Part shown: positions 7,219 to 16,720 of the stretch, piece by piece
Position numbering within the stretch: the stretch's first letter is position 1
Layout: every line of letters begins with the position of its first letter
Assembly: GCF_007998985.1 (NCBI RefSeq)
Contig: NZ_CP041659.1
Coordinates: forward strand, 186,001 to 250,000
Reading direction: 5' to 3'
Source: Sphingomonas xanthus
GTDB lineage: Bacteria > Pseudomonadota > Alphaproteobacteria > Sphingomonadales > Sphingomonadaceae
Length of the DNA: 64,000 bases
Notes under the pieces: generated by a model
Told to the model about the DNA's origin: nothing
The model's input: the letters and a program-made list of their open reading frames with translations, nothing else
The model's database searches: none
Made by a program: the position numbers and the translations under genes

Positions 7219-10215
7219 ATGACCTTTGACGAATATCAGAGCGGCGGGATGGCGCTCTACGCCGACTTCGCCGAGTCGATGGCGGATATCCTCGAGGCCG
7301 CGATCGCCGAGAAAGGCGACCTTCGTTTGCAGAACATCCAGTTCCGCGCGAAGGACCCGGCGTCCCTTGAGGCGAAGCTAGCCAAGGCCGGGGCAGCGGC
7401 CGACGCGCCGATCGGCGATGTCGCCAAGGACGTCGCGGGCTGCCGCGTGATCCTCTACACCAACGGCGACATCGAGCGGTTCCGGAACAGCGGCATCCTG
7501 CGCGAAAACTTCGACGTCGATTATGACCGGTCCAAGATGCACTACCCCGAGAGCAGGGAGGAGGGTGCTGAGTTCTTCATATCGGAGAACTGGGTGGTGG
7601 CGCTGAGCGAGGCGCGCTGCGCGCTCCCCGAATACCGTCGGTTCGCCGGACTGCGCTGCGAAATCCAGATCCAGACAATCCTCGACCACGCCTGGGCCGA
7701 GATGGCGCACGACACGATCTACAAGCCGATGACCGACGTCGGGTTCGGGGCCGCGAAGATCGAGGCGATGCGCAAGCGACTGCGCAAGGTGATGCAAGAA
7801 CACCTCCAGCCGGCGGGCTACGCCTTCGACAAAATCGCCAGCGACTATGCCCACCTGCGCGGCGGCAAGGAGATGTTCGATGGCGACGCTCTCGCGGCGA
7901 TCCGCGGCTGCGACGACCGCAACTGCCTCGAGGAGACAGTCGAGCGCTACTCGAACTTCGTACTGCCCCACTTTGACGACTACGTCGCCGCCGCGCCCGA
8001 CGTCATCGACACGATGTCCGACGCGGCGATGCGCGCACCCGGGATGCCCGAGGTACCTCTCAAATACTTCAACCGCGAGTATCCTGGCACCACGTCACAC
8101 GCGGTCATCGCCAAAATCTGCCAAGTTCTGGAAAGCGGATATCTGCTCTACGCGGCGCCGGAGCGGATGTTCGACGCCGTGATCGCCATGCGCCGCGCCG
8201 CCGTTACTGACGAAGAGCGCAAGCCGATCGACGATCTCGCCCGGCGGTTCGCCCAGTATGACCTCTATGCCTGGAAGAAGGTCGGGCCGGGAATCCAGCG
8301 GCTGATCGTGGACAGGATCGCCGGGATGGATGACGCCCCCCTGATCGACGCCGCTGGGAGCGCCACGATCATGCTGAAGGAAACCCTCTCAAGCACGGTG
8401 ACCGGCACCAGCTGGAAGGCGGACACGATGCTCCTCCACAACGGATCGATCGTCGTCACCGACGAGCTGAAGCAGATTCGCCGCGACGCGCTCGCGCAGC
8501 TCGAGCGCCTACACGCGCTTCTCGCCGACAACGGGGCGAGGGGAAACGTGCGACACGCCATGCTCGCCGCGGGCAGCACGCCGAACAACGCCGGCTACAC
8601 CGATCAGCTCGGCGAGGTCATCATGGACGACCTCGCGCAGGTCATGGGGTTCTTCGCCGGGGTGATCCCCGGCCTCGGGCTGGAGGCGAGGCGGCATCTC
8701 GAGGTCGCCGTACACCAGCGATACTACGCCTACCACGCTCTGCCGCCCGCCATGGCCGGTAACGCCGCGCTGGTGGCGGCGCAGGGGCGGTTGCTTGAGG
8801 CGTTCGCCGCAGTCCGTGCCGCGCTCGACGCCGATCCCGAACTAGCCCGCTACCGGCTGCTCGTCGGCTACGATAGCGTGACCGCGAGCATGTGGGCGAA
8901 GCCGGGCTTCGACTACGACGCGAGGAAGAAAGAGCAGTCCGCCGGTATCGACGCGCTGCTCACGGAAGTCACGGCCGACACGTCGGACGAGTGGCTCGCG
9001 CGGCTCGAGCGCTTCGTCGAGACGCGCAGCAGCGACGGGGCGACGTTCGTCGGACTCCAGGATTTCATCAAGCGGCTCGCGACGACCCAGCCCGACATCC
9101 TTCTGTCGTGGTTGCCCCGCCTCAGTGACCGCCTCGCCGCATGGCTGCCCGGCATGCTCCACGGACTCTGGAAAGCCGGGCGCGGCCCGGACATAGACCG
9201 CCTGCTCGAAGGCTGGATCGGCGAGGACCGGCACCTGTCCTCGATCGCCTACTACCTGCAATTCGCCGAGGCTTTCCGATTCGACCTGCTGGCTACCATC
9301 ACCGGCAAGGGGCTGGCGACGGCGGACGACGCGATCCTGCACAACGCCGCCCTCGCCGCCGCCCGCCAGTCTGCGAAGCATCCGCAGGGCTTGTTCGACG
9401 AAATCTACCTGCCGGCCGCGCGGTCGCTTGCGGAACGCGGCGTATTCAGTTGGACCGGCGGCATGGTCAACTGGGACCAGGTCGCGCTGCTGAAGGGCCT
9501 TTCCGCCGAGCAGGTCGATCCGCTGCTTGGGCTGATGACCAACGTGCCGCGGCTCGGCGATGACGGCGAGGCTATGCTCGCCGTCATCGCGGCGGAACAC
9601 GTTCAGGCGGTCATCGACCTGATCGGCCGGCGCTTCCAGCACGACAGCGAGGATCCGGACATCCGCTATGAGGACCTTCCGCACCCCCTCTACTATCTGC
9701 GCGCGCCGCTCGCCGCGGCGCCGGTCGAGATTGTGGCGGCTGCGAGGGCGTGGTTCGACGCCAATCCGGCGCTCTCGCAGTTCCACGGCGGCCGGCTGAT
9801 TTCCGAGCTCTTCCCCAACTTGGAGCACCCGCTCTATCCGCTGCTTTACAGCCAGCTCGAACAGGGGCGCGAGGGTATCGACTTTGTGCTCTCGGTGCTG
9901 AGGGCATACGAGGGAGAAAAATTCTTGCACCCGCTGTTGCGCGCGATCGTTGGCTTTCTCCCTGCGGACGACGAGCTGCTGAACATCGTCGACATCGTCA
10001 TCCGCTCGAGCGGCGTGCTTGTCGGCGAATACGGCTCCGTCGAAGCGCAGGAGGCGCGCAAGGCCCTCGTCGCTGAATGGGAAGCCGACGAGAACGAGGC
10101 AGTGCGCGACTTCGCCGCGCGTTTCATCAGGTCGGCGGAAAACCAGCTGGCCATGGAGCGGCGCCGCGCCGATCGAATCGTCGCTTTGCGCCAAATCGCG
10201 TTCGACGGCCCCTAA
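7219..10215 (+). CDS. RelA/SpoT-domain protein with long helical C-terminal region
   Basis: Predicted 998-residue protein. Residues about 5-200 form a RelA/SpoT nucleotide-synthetase-like domain: RxKxxxS (R43, K45), DVAGCRVILY (71-80), and CEIQIQTILDHAWAEMAHD (147-165), the conserved metal/core segment. Where alarmone synthetases have the guanine-stacking YxSxH, this protein has FISEN (120-124), so both the Tyr and the His appear changed. The remaining 800 residues look like alpha-helical repeats (HEAT/ARM-like, inferred from Leu/Ala periodicity). The start has CGGGAG upstream; a longer upstream reading is unlikely. It lies between a toxin-antitoxin pair and an ADP-ribosyltransferase. Whether it makes (p)ppGpp, another nucleotide signal or nothing cannot be told. 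A role in stress or phage defence is an inference from context. Confidence 0.8.
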   Translation: MTFDEYQSGGMALYADFAESMADILEAAIAEKGDLRLQNIQFRAKDPASLEAKLAKAGAAADAPIGDVAKDVAGCRVILYTNGDIERFRNSGILRENFDVDYDRSKMHYPESREEGAEFFISENWVVALSEARCALPEYRRFAGLRCEIQIQTILDHAWAEMAHDTIYKPMTDVGFGAAKIEAMRKRLRKVMQEHLQPAGYAFDKIASDYAHLRGGKEMFDGDALAAIRGCDDRNCLEETVERYSNFVLPHFDDYVAAAPDVIDTMSDAAMRAPGMPEVPLKYFNREYPGTTSHAVIAKICQVLESGYLLYAAPERMFDAVIAMRRAAVTDEERKPIDDLARRFAQYDLYAWKKVGPGIQRLIVDRIAGMDDAPLIDAAGSATIMLKETLSSTVTGTSWKADTMLLHNGSIVVTDELKQIRRDALAQLERLHALLADNGARGNVRHAMLAAGSTPNNAGYTDQLGEVIMDDLAQVMGFFAGVIPGLGLEARRHLEVAVHQRYYAYHALPPAMAGNAALVAAQGRLLEAFAAVRAALDADPELARYRLLVGYDSVTASMWAKPGFDYDARKKEQSAGIDALLTEVTADTSDEWLARLERFVETRSSDGATFVGLQDFIKRLATTQPDILLSWLPRLSDRLAAWLPGMLHGLWKAGRGPDIDRLLEGWIGEDRHLSSIAYYLQFAEAFRFDLLATITGKGLATADDAILHNAALAAARQSAKHPQGLFDEIYLPAARSLAERGVFSWTGGMVNWDQVALLKGLSAEQVDPLLGLMTNVPRLGDDGEAMLAVIAAEHVQAVIDLIGRRFQHDSEDPDIRYEDLPHPLYYLRAPLAAAPVEIVAAARAWFDANPALSQFHGGRLISELFPNLEHPLYPLLYSQLEQGREGIDFVLSVLRAYEGEKFLHPLLRAIVGFLPADDELLNIVDIVIRSSGVLVGEYGSVEAQEARKALVAEWEADENEAVRDFAARFIRSAENQLAMERRRADRIVALRQIAFDGP

Positions 10216-10380
10216 CTCATAAGTCGCTCTCCAATCCGATGTGCGAAGTCAAATGCCGCCATGGGCCTTACGGTCCAAGGATCGAGCGCGTGACCGCTCT
10301 TGTGCTAGCGCTCTTCCGCTGTCGGCTACGGGAGCTTGGCCTCGGGATGACGGAGCAGAACTTCGTAGGCTGCCACTTAC

Positions 10381-11175
10381 TCAGATGGGCGACCAATTCG
10401 GATCAGCGATCAGTGTGACCTCAACGACGTTGCTGAACTTCTTAGCGACATGCGGAAGAAGTTGGCGCGCCCCGTCGAAGATGACGGACGGTCCGACCTC
10501 CCACAAGATGCCTCTGGGAAGTAGCAATTCAACCTCGGTCCCACCTGCTCCGGCTAGGGTCTCCATGTCGTAGGCCGGGATGCCGACTGGAAGCTCAAGC
10601 GCTAGAAGTGCTCCACCCGCCCCATCGTATTCTGCCTTCAGGAAGCCGATCGAGGCGTCGCGATTGGCGCTTGCGGACCAGAAGCTTCGATTGCGGAAAC
10701 GGGCCTTTCGTTCCGCCAAAGGATAATGCGAGCGCAGCCCGATGGCACGATAGACTGTCGTTGGTCGCGAGAGCCGCGGGCATCGCCTGAACACGCCATC
10801 GAGCGTTCGTACGACAGCACCCAACGATCCCATGTCATCGATCGTTAAGCTGTGCTCGAGCTGGCGATTCAGAGTAAAGCAAGTCGAGTTTCCGTTCGCG
10901 TCATCCGCTGCCGACTTGTAGGCGGACAACGCTTCCAGTTCGGCTGGCGTCGCGTCTTCGAGATGGAGGCGGCCTTCAATCATTGTGTGATCCAATACAG
11001 CACTCATGCTTTTCGCACGCTTAGAGCAGTGGAGCTTTGCCCGCTGCAAGCACGCGGTGAATGTCAGCTTATCGGTGAGGGCAAAGTCGGGCGGGACGAC
11101 CGAAATGGGCGCATTTGAGACATTCGCCGTCAGCTTTGCCGTTTTCCCGCGTCGGCCGCTCTTCCGCATTATCAT
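10381..11175 (-). CDS. Predicted mono-ADP-ribosyltransferase (R-S-E type)
   Basis: Up to 264 residues. The C-terminal 130 residues show the R-S-E ADP-ribosyltransferase pattern: Arg143 in TVYRAI, an STS-like FWSAS (165-169), a beta strand LLALELPVGIPAY, and the ARTT glutamates in GTEVELLLPRG (E214 and E216). The ExE pair is typical of arginine-modifying enzymes (family knowledge). The N-terminus is uncertain: ATGs at 11175, 11169, 11007 and 10983 all lack a good ribosome site, and residues 1-56 are basic and unlike the rest. It is convergent with the RelA/SpoT-domain gene and ends 166 bases from it. It could be a toxin or a regulator; no partner antitoxin is visible. Confidence 0.72.
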   Translation of the reverse strand: MIMRKSGRRGKTAKLTANVSNAPISVVPPDFALTDKLTFTACLQRAKLHCSKRAKSMSAVLDHTMIEGRLHLEDATPAELEALSAYKSAADDANGNSTCFTLNRQLEHSLTIDDMGSLGAVVRTLDGVFRRCPRLSRPTTVYRAIGLRSHYPLAERKARFRNRSFWSASANRDASIGFLKAEYDGAGGALLALELPVGIPAYDMETLAGAGGTEVELLLPRGILWEVGPSVIFDGARQLLPHVAKKFSNVVEVTLIADPNWSPI

Positions 11176-11222
11176 CGAGATTTTCGTTCGAAAGACGAAA
11201 GCCGGGAAAGAACTGGTTTTTT

Positions 11223-11299
11223 TGGTAGCGGAGGAGGGACTCGAACCCCCGACACGCGGATTATGATTCCGCTGCTCTAACCAGCTGAGCTACTCCGCC
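11223..11299 (-). tRNA. tRNA-Met (anticodon CAT)
   Basis: The reverse strand folds as a complete tRNA: acceptor GGCGGAG pairing with CTCCGCT, D-arm TAGCTCAGCTGGTTAGAGC, anticodon stem GCGGA/TCCGC with loop ATCATAA, T-arm GGGGGTTCGAGTCCC... and an encoded CCA. Anticodon CAT with this body suggests elongator tRNA-Met; tRNA-Ile2, whose C34 is modified, is the alternative. It borders the accessory patch 6338-11175. Confidence 0.92.
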
Positions 11300-11361
11300 C
11301 CGAAAGGGCCGCCCTATGGGCGCGGGGCGAGCCTATAGGCGGCGCCCAGAGGGGCGTCAAC

Positions 11362-11832
11362 ATGAGCGTGGAACCGCCTCCTTTGACCCTCGTTCAAGCG
11401 GTAAATGGAGAGCAGAAGCACATGGAACCGCTGACCCCCCTCGAGACCCTTTGCCGCATCATCCTGCGGGCCCGCGAGTATGAGGCGCAGGTTCCGACCG
11501 ACTACGACGGCGGCGAAGCGCCGGAGAATGTCGATGACGAAGGAGAAGAGACGCTGTCGGTGCTCGACGATTCGATCAACACCGGGGTCGAGGAGGAACT
11601 GACCAGCGCGCTCGACGACCTTGCCGAGGACCAGCTCCAGGAAGTGCTGGCTTTCGCCTGGGTGGGCCAAGGCACCTATGATGCGTCAGACTGGGACGAA
11701 GCTCTGGAAGCCGCAGCCGATGAAAGCAACATTGTCGAAGAACTGATGGACATGCCGATGCTCGCTTCGGTGCTGGAATCCGGGATGGCGGCGTTCGACC
11801 TGAGCTGCAACGGGATCGGCGACCTCAGCTAG
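11362..11832 (+). CDS. DUF3775 domain protein
   Basis: Acidic 156-residue protein with the DUF3775 pattern: PLTPLETLCRIILRAREYEAQV, then an Asp/Glu-rich stretch, then LAEDQLQEVLAFAWVGQGTYDASDWDEAL. Function unknown. A ribosome site (GAGGGG) supports the ATG at 11362; a second ATG at 11422 would give the bare domain. It shares the CTAG stop with the convergent RNA ligase-like gene. Confidence 0.82.
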   Translation: MSVEPPPLTLVQAVNGEQKHMEPLTPLETLCRIILRAREYEAQVPTDYDGGEAPENVDDEGEETLSVLDDSINTGVEEELTSALDDLAEDQLQEVLAFAWVGQGTYDASDWDEALEAAADESNIVEELMDMPMLASVLESGMAAFDLSCNGIGDLS

Positions 11833-12335
11833 GCGGCCCCACGAAACGGGTAACGGCCAACCGTTTCCCATGGGCCGGCCACATATCGATGCAAGGCAAG
11901 CGCCGCGATCTCCAGGGCCCGCGGCTCGAAATCCCGGTCCAGCGTAGCGAACAGCGTCCGGGCTTCCTCTGCACTCGCCTTGTTCTGGATCGTGACATGG
12001 GGGCGCCAGCCCTGAGCGTCCTGTGCACCCAGCATCCCGTGGAAATGGTCGGCGATGTCAGCCCGGATTGCGTCGAGATCCTCGGACACCACGCGGAAGG
12101 CGACTCCACCGCCCAATTTCATCAGGCCCGCGATCATTGCCCGCGGCGGCGGAGCGGAACTGGCCAGCGCAAGCTGGCGTCGCGCCGAGTCCACCGCCGA
12201 CGGGGGTAAGGCATGGAAAAGCGTAAGATGGGCCGGGACCCGGTTACGCTCGGGCGGGTAATGGGCGCGCCTCAGGCCATCGAGCCAGGCGAAGTCGGTT
12301 CGTCCAAACTCTGCTGTGACGATCAATGCCGACAT
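11829..12335 (-). CDS. 2'-5' RNA ligase / LigT-like phosphoesterase family protein
   Basis: 168-residue protein of the 2H phosphoesterase superfamily, with the paired HxT motifs HLTLF (about residue 36) and HVTIQ (about 112). Members act on 2',3'-cyclic phosphate or 2'-5' linked RNA ends; the substrate here is unknown. I chose the ATG that overlaps the upstream stop (TGATG), giving coupling to the PRC-barrel gene. A start four codons earlier is possible. Confidence 0.85.
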   Translation of the reverse strand: MSALIVTAEFGRTDFAWLDGLRRAHYPPERNRVPAHLTLFHALPPSAVDSARRQLALASSAPPPRAMIAGLMKLGGGVAFRVVSEDLDAIRADIADHFHGMLGAQDAQGWRPHVTIQNKASAEEARTLFATLDRDFEPRALEIAALALHRYVAGPWETVGRYPFRGAA

Positions 12336-12889
12336 CAGCCAGGCCATTCGTCCTTGGCGATTTCCCGGAGCTGCCCGAAATCGCGGCAGCAGCGGATGTT
12401 TTCATCATCGATTCCGACGTCCGGCCAGTCGATCCGGCGCAGCGTCTCGCCCACTCCGGTCAGCCCGCCGTCGGACGCGACCAGATAGGCGATGCGCCCG
12501 GACGCGCCTCCGATCATCGCATCGACCCCTTGGGCGATCTTGCGGCCCTGGCCATCGACTATTGGCGCGCGGCACAGCATCGAGGCCGGGAACAGCGCCT
12601 CCCCTGGCGTTTCTTCGCTATGGTGCTGGGCGATGCGGCCGCCCTCCTCGATCTTGGCCTGCCGCCCGAGCCAGCGCCACACGCCGAACAGGTTGAGGAG
12701 CAGCAGGACGCCGTTGGTCCACGTCAACGCCGGCTGTGACGTCATGACGCCGGTTGTGATCCAAGCAACCGAGCCCAGGGCGAACACCGCGAATCCATAG
12801 CCGGTGATACGCGAGCCAAGGTTCGAGGCGGTCATCAAGGCGGCGGTAACCGTCAGGGCCGTCGCGACCCAGGAGATGCTGTCGTCCAT
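12335..12889 (-). CDS. Membrane protein with PRC-barrel-like C-terminal domain
   Basis: 184 residues: three or four N-terminal hydrophobic segments (about 5-80: SWVATALTVTAALMTAS, GFAVFALGSVAWITTGV, TNGVLLLLNLFGVWRWL), then a soluble PRC-barrel-like domain (about 105-180, with RIAYLVASDGG). PRC barrels often bind RNA-processing or photosynthetic components. The cellular role is unknown. Coupled to the downstream LigT-like gene, so a joint RNA-related role is possible. Confidence 0.7.
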   Translation of the reverse strand: MDDSISWVATALTVTAALMTASNLGSRITGYGFAVFALGSVAWITTGVMTSQPALTWTNGVLLLLNLFGVWRWLGRQAKIEEGGRIAQHHSEETPGEALFPASMLCRAPIVDGQGRKIAQGVDAMIGGASGRIAYLVASDGGLTGVGETLRRIDWPDVGIDDENIRCCRDFGQLREIAKDEWPG

Positions 12890-12921
12890 GGCCGGTCAAA
12901 CCCCGCACGGGGCGCGATGGT

Positions 12922-14871
12922 TCAAATCTCTACCTGGCTGCCCAGCTCGACCACCCGGTTGGTAGGCAGTTTGAAGAATTCCATCGCGCTTTCGGCGTTG
13001 CGCAGCATCCAGGCGAACAGTTTTTCGCGCCACACTGCCATCCCCGGTCTGGCCGCGGTAATCAGAGTCTGCCGGGCCAGGAAAAAGCTGGTGTCCATCA
13101 TCTTCACCTGCTGTCCGCAGTCCTTGATCTGGGCCAAGGCGGCCGGGACGTCGATTTCCTCCATGAAACCGTAACGGATGACCACCCGGAAGAAGCCCGC
13201 GCCATATTCCTTCGTCTCGATCCGCGTCGTCGCCGGCACGTAAGGCACGTCCTGGATTCTGACCGTCAGCAGCATCACGCGTTCGTGAAGCACCTTGTTG
13301 TGCTTGAGGTTATGCAGCAGCGCATGCGGAACGCCCGTCATCGAGGTGGTCATGAACACCGCGGTGCCGGGCACCCGGGTTGCGCTCGTCGCCGCCGACT
13401 TGATGAACACCTCGATTGGCAGCGATGCTTCGGACATGCGGTCGATCATCAGCTTGCGGCCCTTCGCCCAGGTGGTCAGCAGGGTGAAGGCAATCGCCCC
13501 TATCAGTAGCGGGAACCAGCCACCGTCGGGAACCTTGAGGAGATTCGCGCTGAAATAGAGAATGTCGATCGTGAAGAAGACGAACAGCAGCGGGATCGCC
13601 TTCCATGCCGGCCACTTCCAGAGGCTGAAGAGGACGACAGAGATCAGCACGCCGTCGATCAGCATCGCCCCAGTCACCGCGATGCCATAGGCCGCGGCCA
13701 AGTTCGACGACGAGCCGAACATGACGACGAGCAGGATCACCATGACCATCAGCGCCCAATTGATCACCGGGATGTAGATCTGGCCCGCGGCATGTTCGCT
13801 GGTGAAACGGATGCTGAGGCGCGGCATGAAGCCCAGCTGGATCGCTTGCTGGGTGACCGAGAAGGCCCCCGAGATCACCGCCTGGCTGGCAATGATGGTC
13901 GCCATCGTCGCCAGGATCACGAGCGGAAGGCGCAGCGTGTCGGGAGCAAGGAAGAAGAAGGGGTTGCGAACCGTCGCAAGCGCTTCGGCGGGCGTCTGGG
14001 CCAGCAGCATCGCGCCCTGCCCCATATAGTTGAGCAGCAACGCCGGCATCACGACATAAAGCCAGCTGAACTTGATCGGGCGGCGGCCGAAATGGCCCAT
14101 GTCGGCGTAGAGCGCCTCCGCCCCGGTTACCGCGAGGACCACGCTACCCATGGCGATGAAGGCGGGCAGCGGCTCGGCGAAATAGAATTCGAAGGCGTTG
14201 AGCGGGTTCAGCATCTCCAGGAACACCGCCGGATGCTTCACGATATGGATCAGGCCTAGCACCGCGAGCACGGTGAAATAGACGAGCATGATCGGACCGA
14301 ACAGCTGGCCTACCTTGGCGGTCCCGCGTGACTGGATGGCGAAAAGGCCGACGAGGATGAAAATGGCGATGGGAATGACCCATGGCTCCAGCCCCGGATT
14401 GACGGTGGTGAGCCCTTCCACGGCCGACAAGACCGAGATGGCCGGCGTGATCATCGAGTCGCCGTAGAACAGCGCCGTGGCGAACACGCCCAGCATGACG
14501 ATCCCGGTCGCCCACTTGCGCCTCTCCGTATCGTCGGAGCTGCGGTTGAGCAGCGCGAGCAGGGCGAGGCTTCCGCCTTCCCCCTTATTGTCCGCGCGCA
14601 TGATGATCGTCACATATTTCAAGGCGACGATGATCAGCATCGACCAGAAGATCAGGCTGAGCACACCATAGATGTGCAGCGCGTCGGGCTTCAGCGTGTG
14701 GTGGCCCGCGAAGGTTTCACGAAAGGCGTAGATCGGCGACGTGCCGATGTCACCGAACACGATGCCGATCGCGCCCGCCATCAATTTGGCGAGAGAACCC
14801 TGGCCATGTCCGGGATCGCGCGGCTGGTCGTCGGTGAGGACCTCGGCCGAACCCGTGGCGGTAATGTTCAT
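12922..14871 (-). CDS. kup: Kup low-affinity potassium uptake protein
   Basis: Potassium/proton symporter of 649 residues with about twelve membrane helices and a C-terminal cytoplasmic domain. The family start is clear ([21 protein letters not shown]), followed by conserved stretches such as [14 protein letters not shown] and [18 protein letters not shown]. Normal length. Divergent from ald; the 125 bases between them hold both promoters. Monocistronic as far as can be seen. Confidence 0.96.
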   Translation of the reverse strand: MNITATGSAEVLTDDQPRDPGHGQGSLAKLMAGAIGIVFGDIGTSPIYAFRETFAGHHTLKPDALHIYGVLSLIFWSMLIIVALKYVTIIMRADNKGEGGSLALLALLNRSSDDTERRKWATGIVMLGVFATALFYGDSMITPAISVLSAVEGLTTVNPGLEPWVIPIAIFILVGLFAIQSRGTAKVGQLFGPIMLVYFTVLAVLGLIHIVKHPAVFLEMLNPLNAFEFYFAEPLPAFIAMGSVVLAVTGAEALYADMGHFGRRPIKFSWLYVVMPALLLNYMGQGAMLLAQTPAEALATVRNPFFFLAPDTLRLPLVILATMATIIASQAVISGAFSVTQQAIQLGFMPRLSIRFTSEHAAGQIYIPVINWALMVMVILLVVMFGSSSNLAAAYGIAVTGAMLIDGVLISVVLFSLWKWPAWKAIPLLFVFFTIDILYFSANLLKVPDGGWFPLLIGAIAFTLLTTWAKGRKLMIDRMSEASLPIEVFIKSAATSATRVPGTAVFMTTSMTGVPHALLHNLKHNKVLHERVMLLTVRIQDVPYVPATTRIETKEYGAGFFRVVIRYGFMEEIDVPAALAQIKDCGQQVKMMDTSFFLARQTLITAARPGMAVWREKLFAWMLRNAESAMEFFKLPTNRVVELGSQVEI

Positions 14872-14996
14872 AAACTCTTGGTCCTATTCCCGCCGGGCGG
14901 CGCGGCGGGTCGCCCTAGCACCCGCAAAAAGGCGCTGCAATTGGGTGACTTGGCCGCTATAGCCCCGCCACTTTCCCCGTTTGGAGCATTAAGATC

Positions 14997-16097
14997 ATGC
15001 GCGTCGGCGTGCCGAAGGAAATCAAAAACCACGAATATCGGGTCGGCCTGACTCCTGCGTCGGTCGAGGAACTGGTCGCCAATGGCCATGAGGTCTTTGT
15101 CGAGACCAAGGCCGGGACCGGAATCGATTTTTCAGATGCCGCCTACCAGAAGGTCGGCGCGACCATCCTCCCCACCGCTGCCGAGGTGTTCGCCAGAAGC
15201 GACATGATCGTGAAGGTGAAGGAACCGCAGGCGGTCGAGATTGCGATGCTCGAACCGCGCCACCTGCTGTTCACCTATCTCCACCTTGCCCCGGACCTCG
15301 AACAGACCAAGGGGCTGATGGCCTCGGGCGCGACCTGCATCGCCTATGAAACGGTGACCTCCCGTTCCGGCGCGCTGCCCTTGCTCAAGCCGATGAGCGA
15401 AGTCGCCGGCCGCATGTCGGTCCAGGTCGGCGCGCATTACCTGGAGAAGGAACAGGGCGGACGCGGCGTCCTGCTCGGAGGCGTGCCCGGCGTCGCCCCG
15501 GCAAAGGTCGCGATCCTCGGCGGCGGTGTCGCCGGCATCAATGCCGCGCAAATGGCCACCGGCCTGCGCGCCGACGTGACCATCTATGACATCAACAACG
15601 ATCGGCTCGCCGAGCTCGACATGCATTTCGGCAGCCAGATCAAAACGGCTTTCGCAAGCAAGGCCGCTATCGCCGCGGCGGTCAAGGAAGCCGAAGTCGT
15701 GATTGGCGCGGTGCTCGTTCCGGGCGCTGCCGCGCCCAAGCTGGTGACCCGCGAAATGCTCAAGACGATGAAGCGCGGCAGTGTGCTGGTCGATATCGCC
15801 ATCGACCAGGGCGGCTGCTTCGAAACGTCGAAGGCGACAACGCACGAAGACCCCGTCTACGAGATCGACGGGGTCATCCATTATTGCGTGGCCAACATGC
15901 CCGGGGCGGTCGCGCGGACTTCGACTTTCGCGCTCAACAACGCGACACTACCCTTCGCGCTGAAGCTTGCGAACCTGGGGCCCGACGCGGCGATGGCCGA
16001 GGATCCCCACCTCGCCAACGGACTCAACGTGTCGGGCGGAAAGGTCCGCCACGAAGCCGTCGCCGAGGCGCTGGGCCTCGCCTACGAACCCGCCTGA
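14997..16097 (+). CDS. ald: Alanine dehydrogenase
   Basis: Catalyses the reversible NAD-dependent deamination of L-alanine to pyruvate and ammonia. 366 residues, family length. N-terminus MRVGVPKEIKNHEYRVGLTP, catalytic KVKEPQ and YLHLA segments, and the NAD-binding glycine motif GGGVAGINAAQMA (about 178-190). The 3' end overlaps the convergent ccmI gene by 16 bases. Confidence 0.96.
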   Translation: MRVGVPKEIKNHEYRVGLTPASVEELVANGHEVFVETKAGTGIDFSDAAYQKVGATILPTAAEVFARSDMIVKVKEPQAVEIAMLEPRHLLFTYLHLAPDLEQTKGLMASGATCIAYETVTSRSGALPLLKPMSEVAGRMSVQVGAHYLEKEQGGRGVLLGGVPGVAPAKVAILGGGVAGINAAQMATGLRADVTIYDINNDRLAELDMHFGSQIKTAFASKAAIAAAVKEAEVVIGAVLVPGAAAPKLVTREMLKTMKRGSVLVDIAIDQGGCFETSKATTHEDPVYEIDGVIHYCVANMPGAVARTSTFALNNATLPFALKLANLGPDAAMAEDPHLANGLNVSGGKVRHEAVAEALGLAYEPA

Positions 16098-16720
16098 TTC
16101 GACACGGGGGGCCGCTGCGCCGGTCCCCCGCTGATCATCAGCAATCCGTCCTCGATCAGCGGGCGCCAGCTCGCGTCGGCCGGTGCGCCGGCCAGCGCTT
16201 CCCTCCACAGCCGTTCTGCCTCCGCCGGATTGCCCGAGCGGGCTTCCGCGAGGCCGAGGAAAAACAAGGGTCCGGGATAGCCCGGCGCCAGTTCAGCCGA
16301 CCGCTCAAAGGCCAGCCGCGCCGCCGGCGACAGGGTCCGTGCATGGTCAGCCAGCGCGTTCCCCAAGCCGAGCCATAATTTATAGTCGTTGGGGTGCCGC
16401 TCGACCTGCTTGCTAAGCAGGTTGACGGCGTCCGCGGTATTGCCGCGGCTTGCCAGTGCATCGGCCATGTTCAGCCAGATATCGGCATAGTCGAACTGCC
16501 CGGTCAGCGTATGGCGAGCGGTCGCCAGGGACATCGGGCTCTGGCGGGCAGTGCTAGCGCGCGGGCTTCCCGCAAGGCCCGGGCTCCCCTGCAAGGCATA
16601 GCCCGCACAGCCAAATGCCAGTGCGGCCGCACTCAGGGTCAGGACAGGGCCACGCAGCCTCGCCAGCCACAGTAGGCCAAGGCAAAAGGCGGCCAACAGG
16701 GCGATGATCAACAGGCCCAT
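16082..16720 (-). CDS. ccmI: CcmI/CycH cytochrome c biogenesis TPR protein
   Basis: 212 residues: one or two N-terminal membrane helices (about 2-48), then TPR-like helices (about 75-195: WLNMADALASRGNTADAVNLL, WLGLGNALADHA, LFFLGLAEARSG). CcmI holds apocytochrome c for heme ligation by CcmF/CcmH. The length suggests the compact alphaproteobacterial form. It is the last gene of the ccm operon; its ATG overlaps the ccmH stop (TGATG). Confidence 0.88.
   Translation of the reverse strand: MGLLIIALLAAFCLGLLWLARLRGPVLTLSAAALAFGCAGYALQGSPGLAGSPRASTARQSPMSLATARHTLTGQFDYADIWLNMADALASRGNTADAVNLLSKQVERHPNDYKLWLGLGNALADHARTLSPAARLAFERSAELAPGYPGPLFFLGLAEARSGNPAEAERLWREALAGAPADASWRPLIEDGLLMISGGPAQRPPVSNQAGS

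Noticed and set aside
8842..10194. A 450-codon minus-strand frame inside the RelA/SpoT-domain gene
   Set aside because: Typical high-GC antisense shadow, with no ribosome site or recognisable motifs; the plus-strand frame has conserved motifs.
11223..11300. tRNA-Met as the attachment site of the patch 6338-11175
   Set aside because: I looked for a copy of the tRNA 3' end near 6240-6340 and saw none, and there is no integrase, so integration there is not supported.
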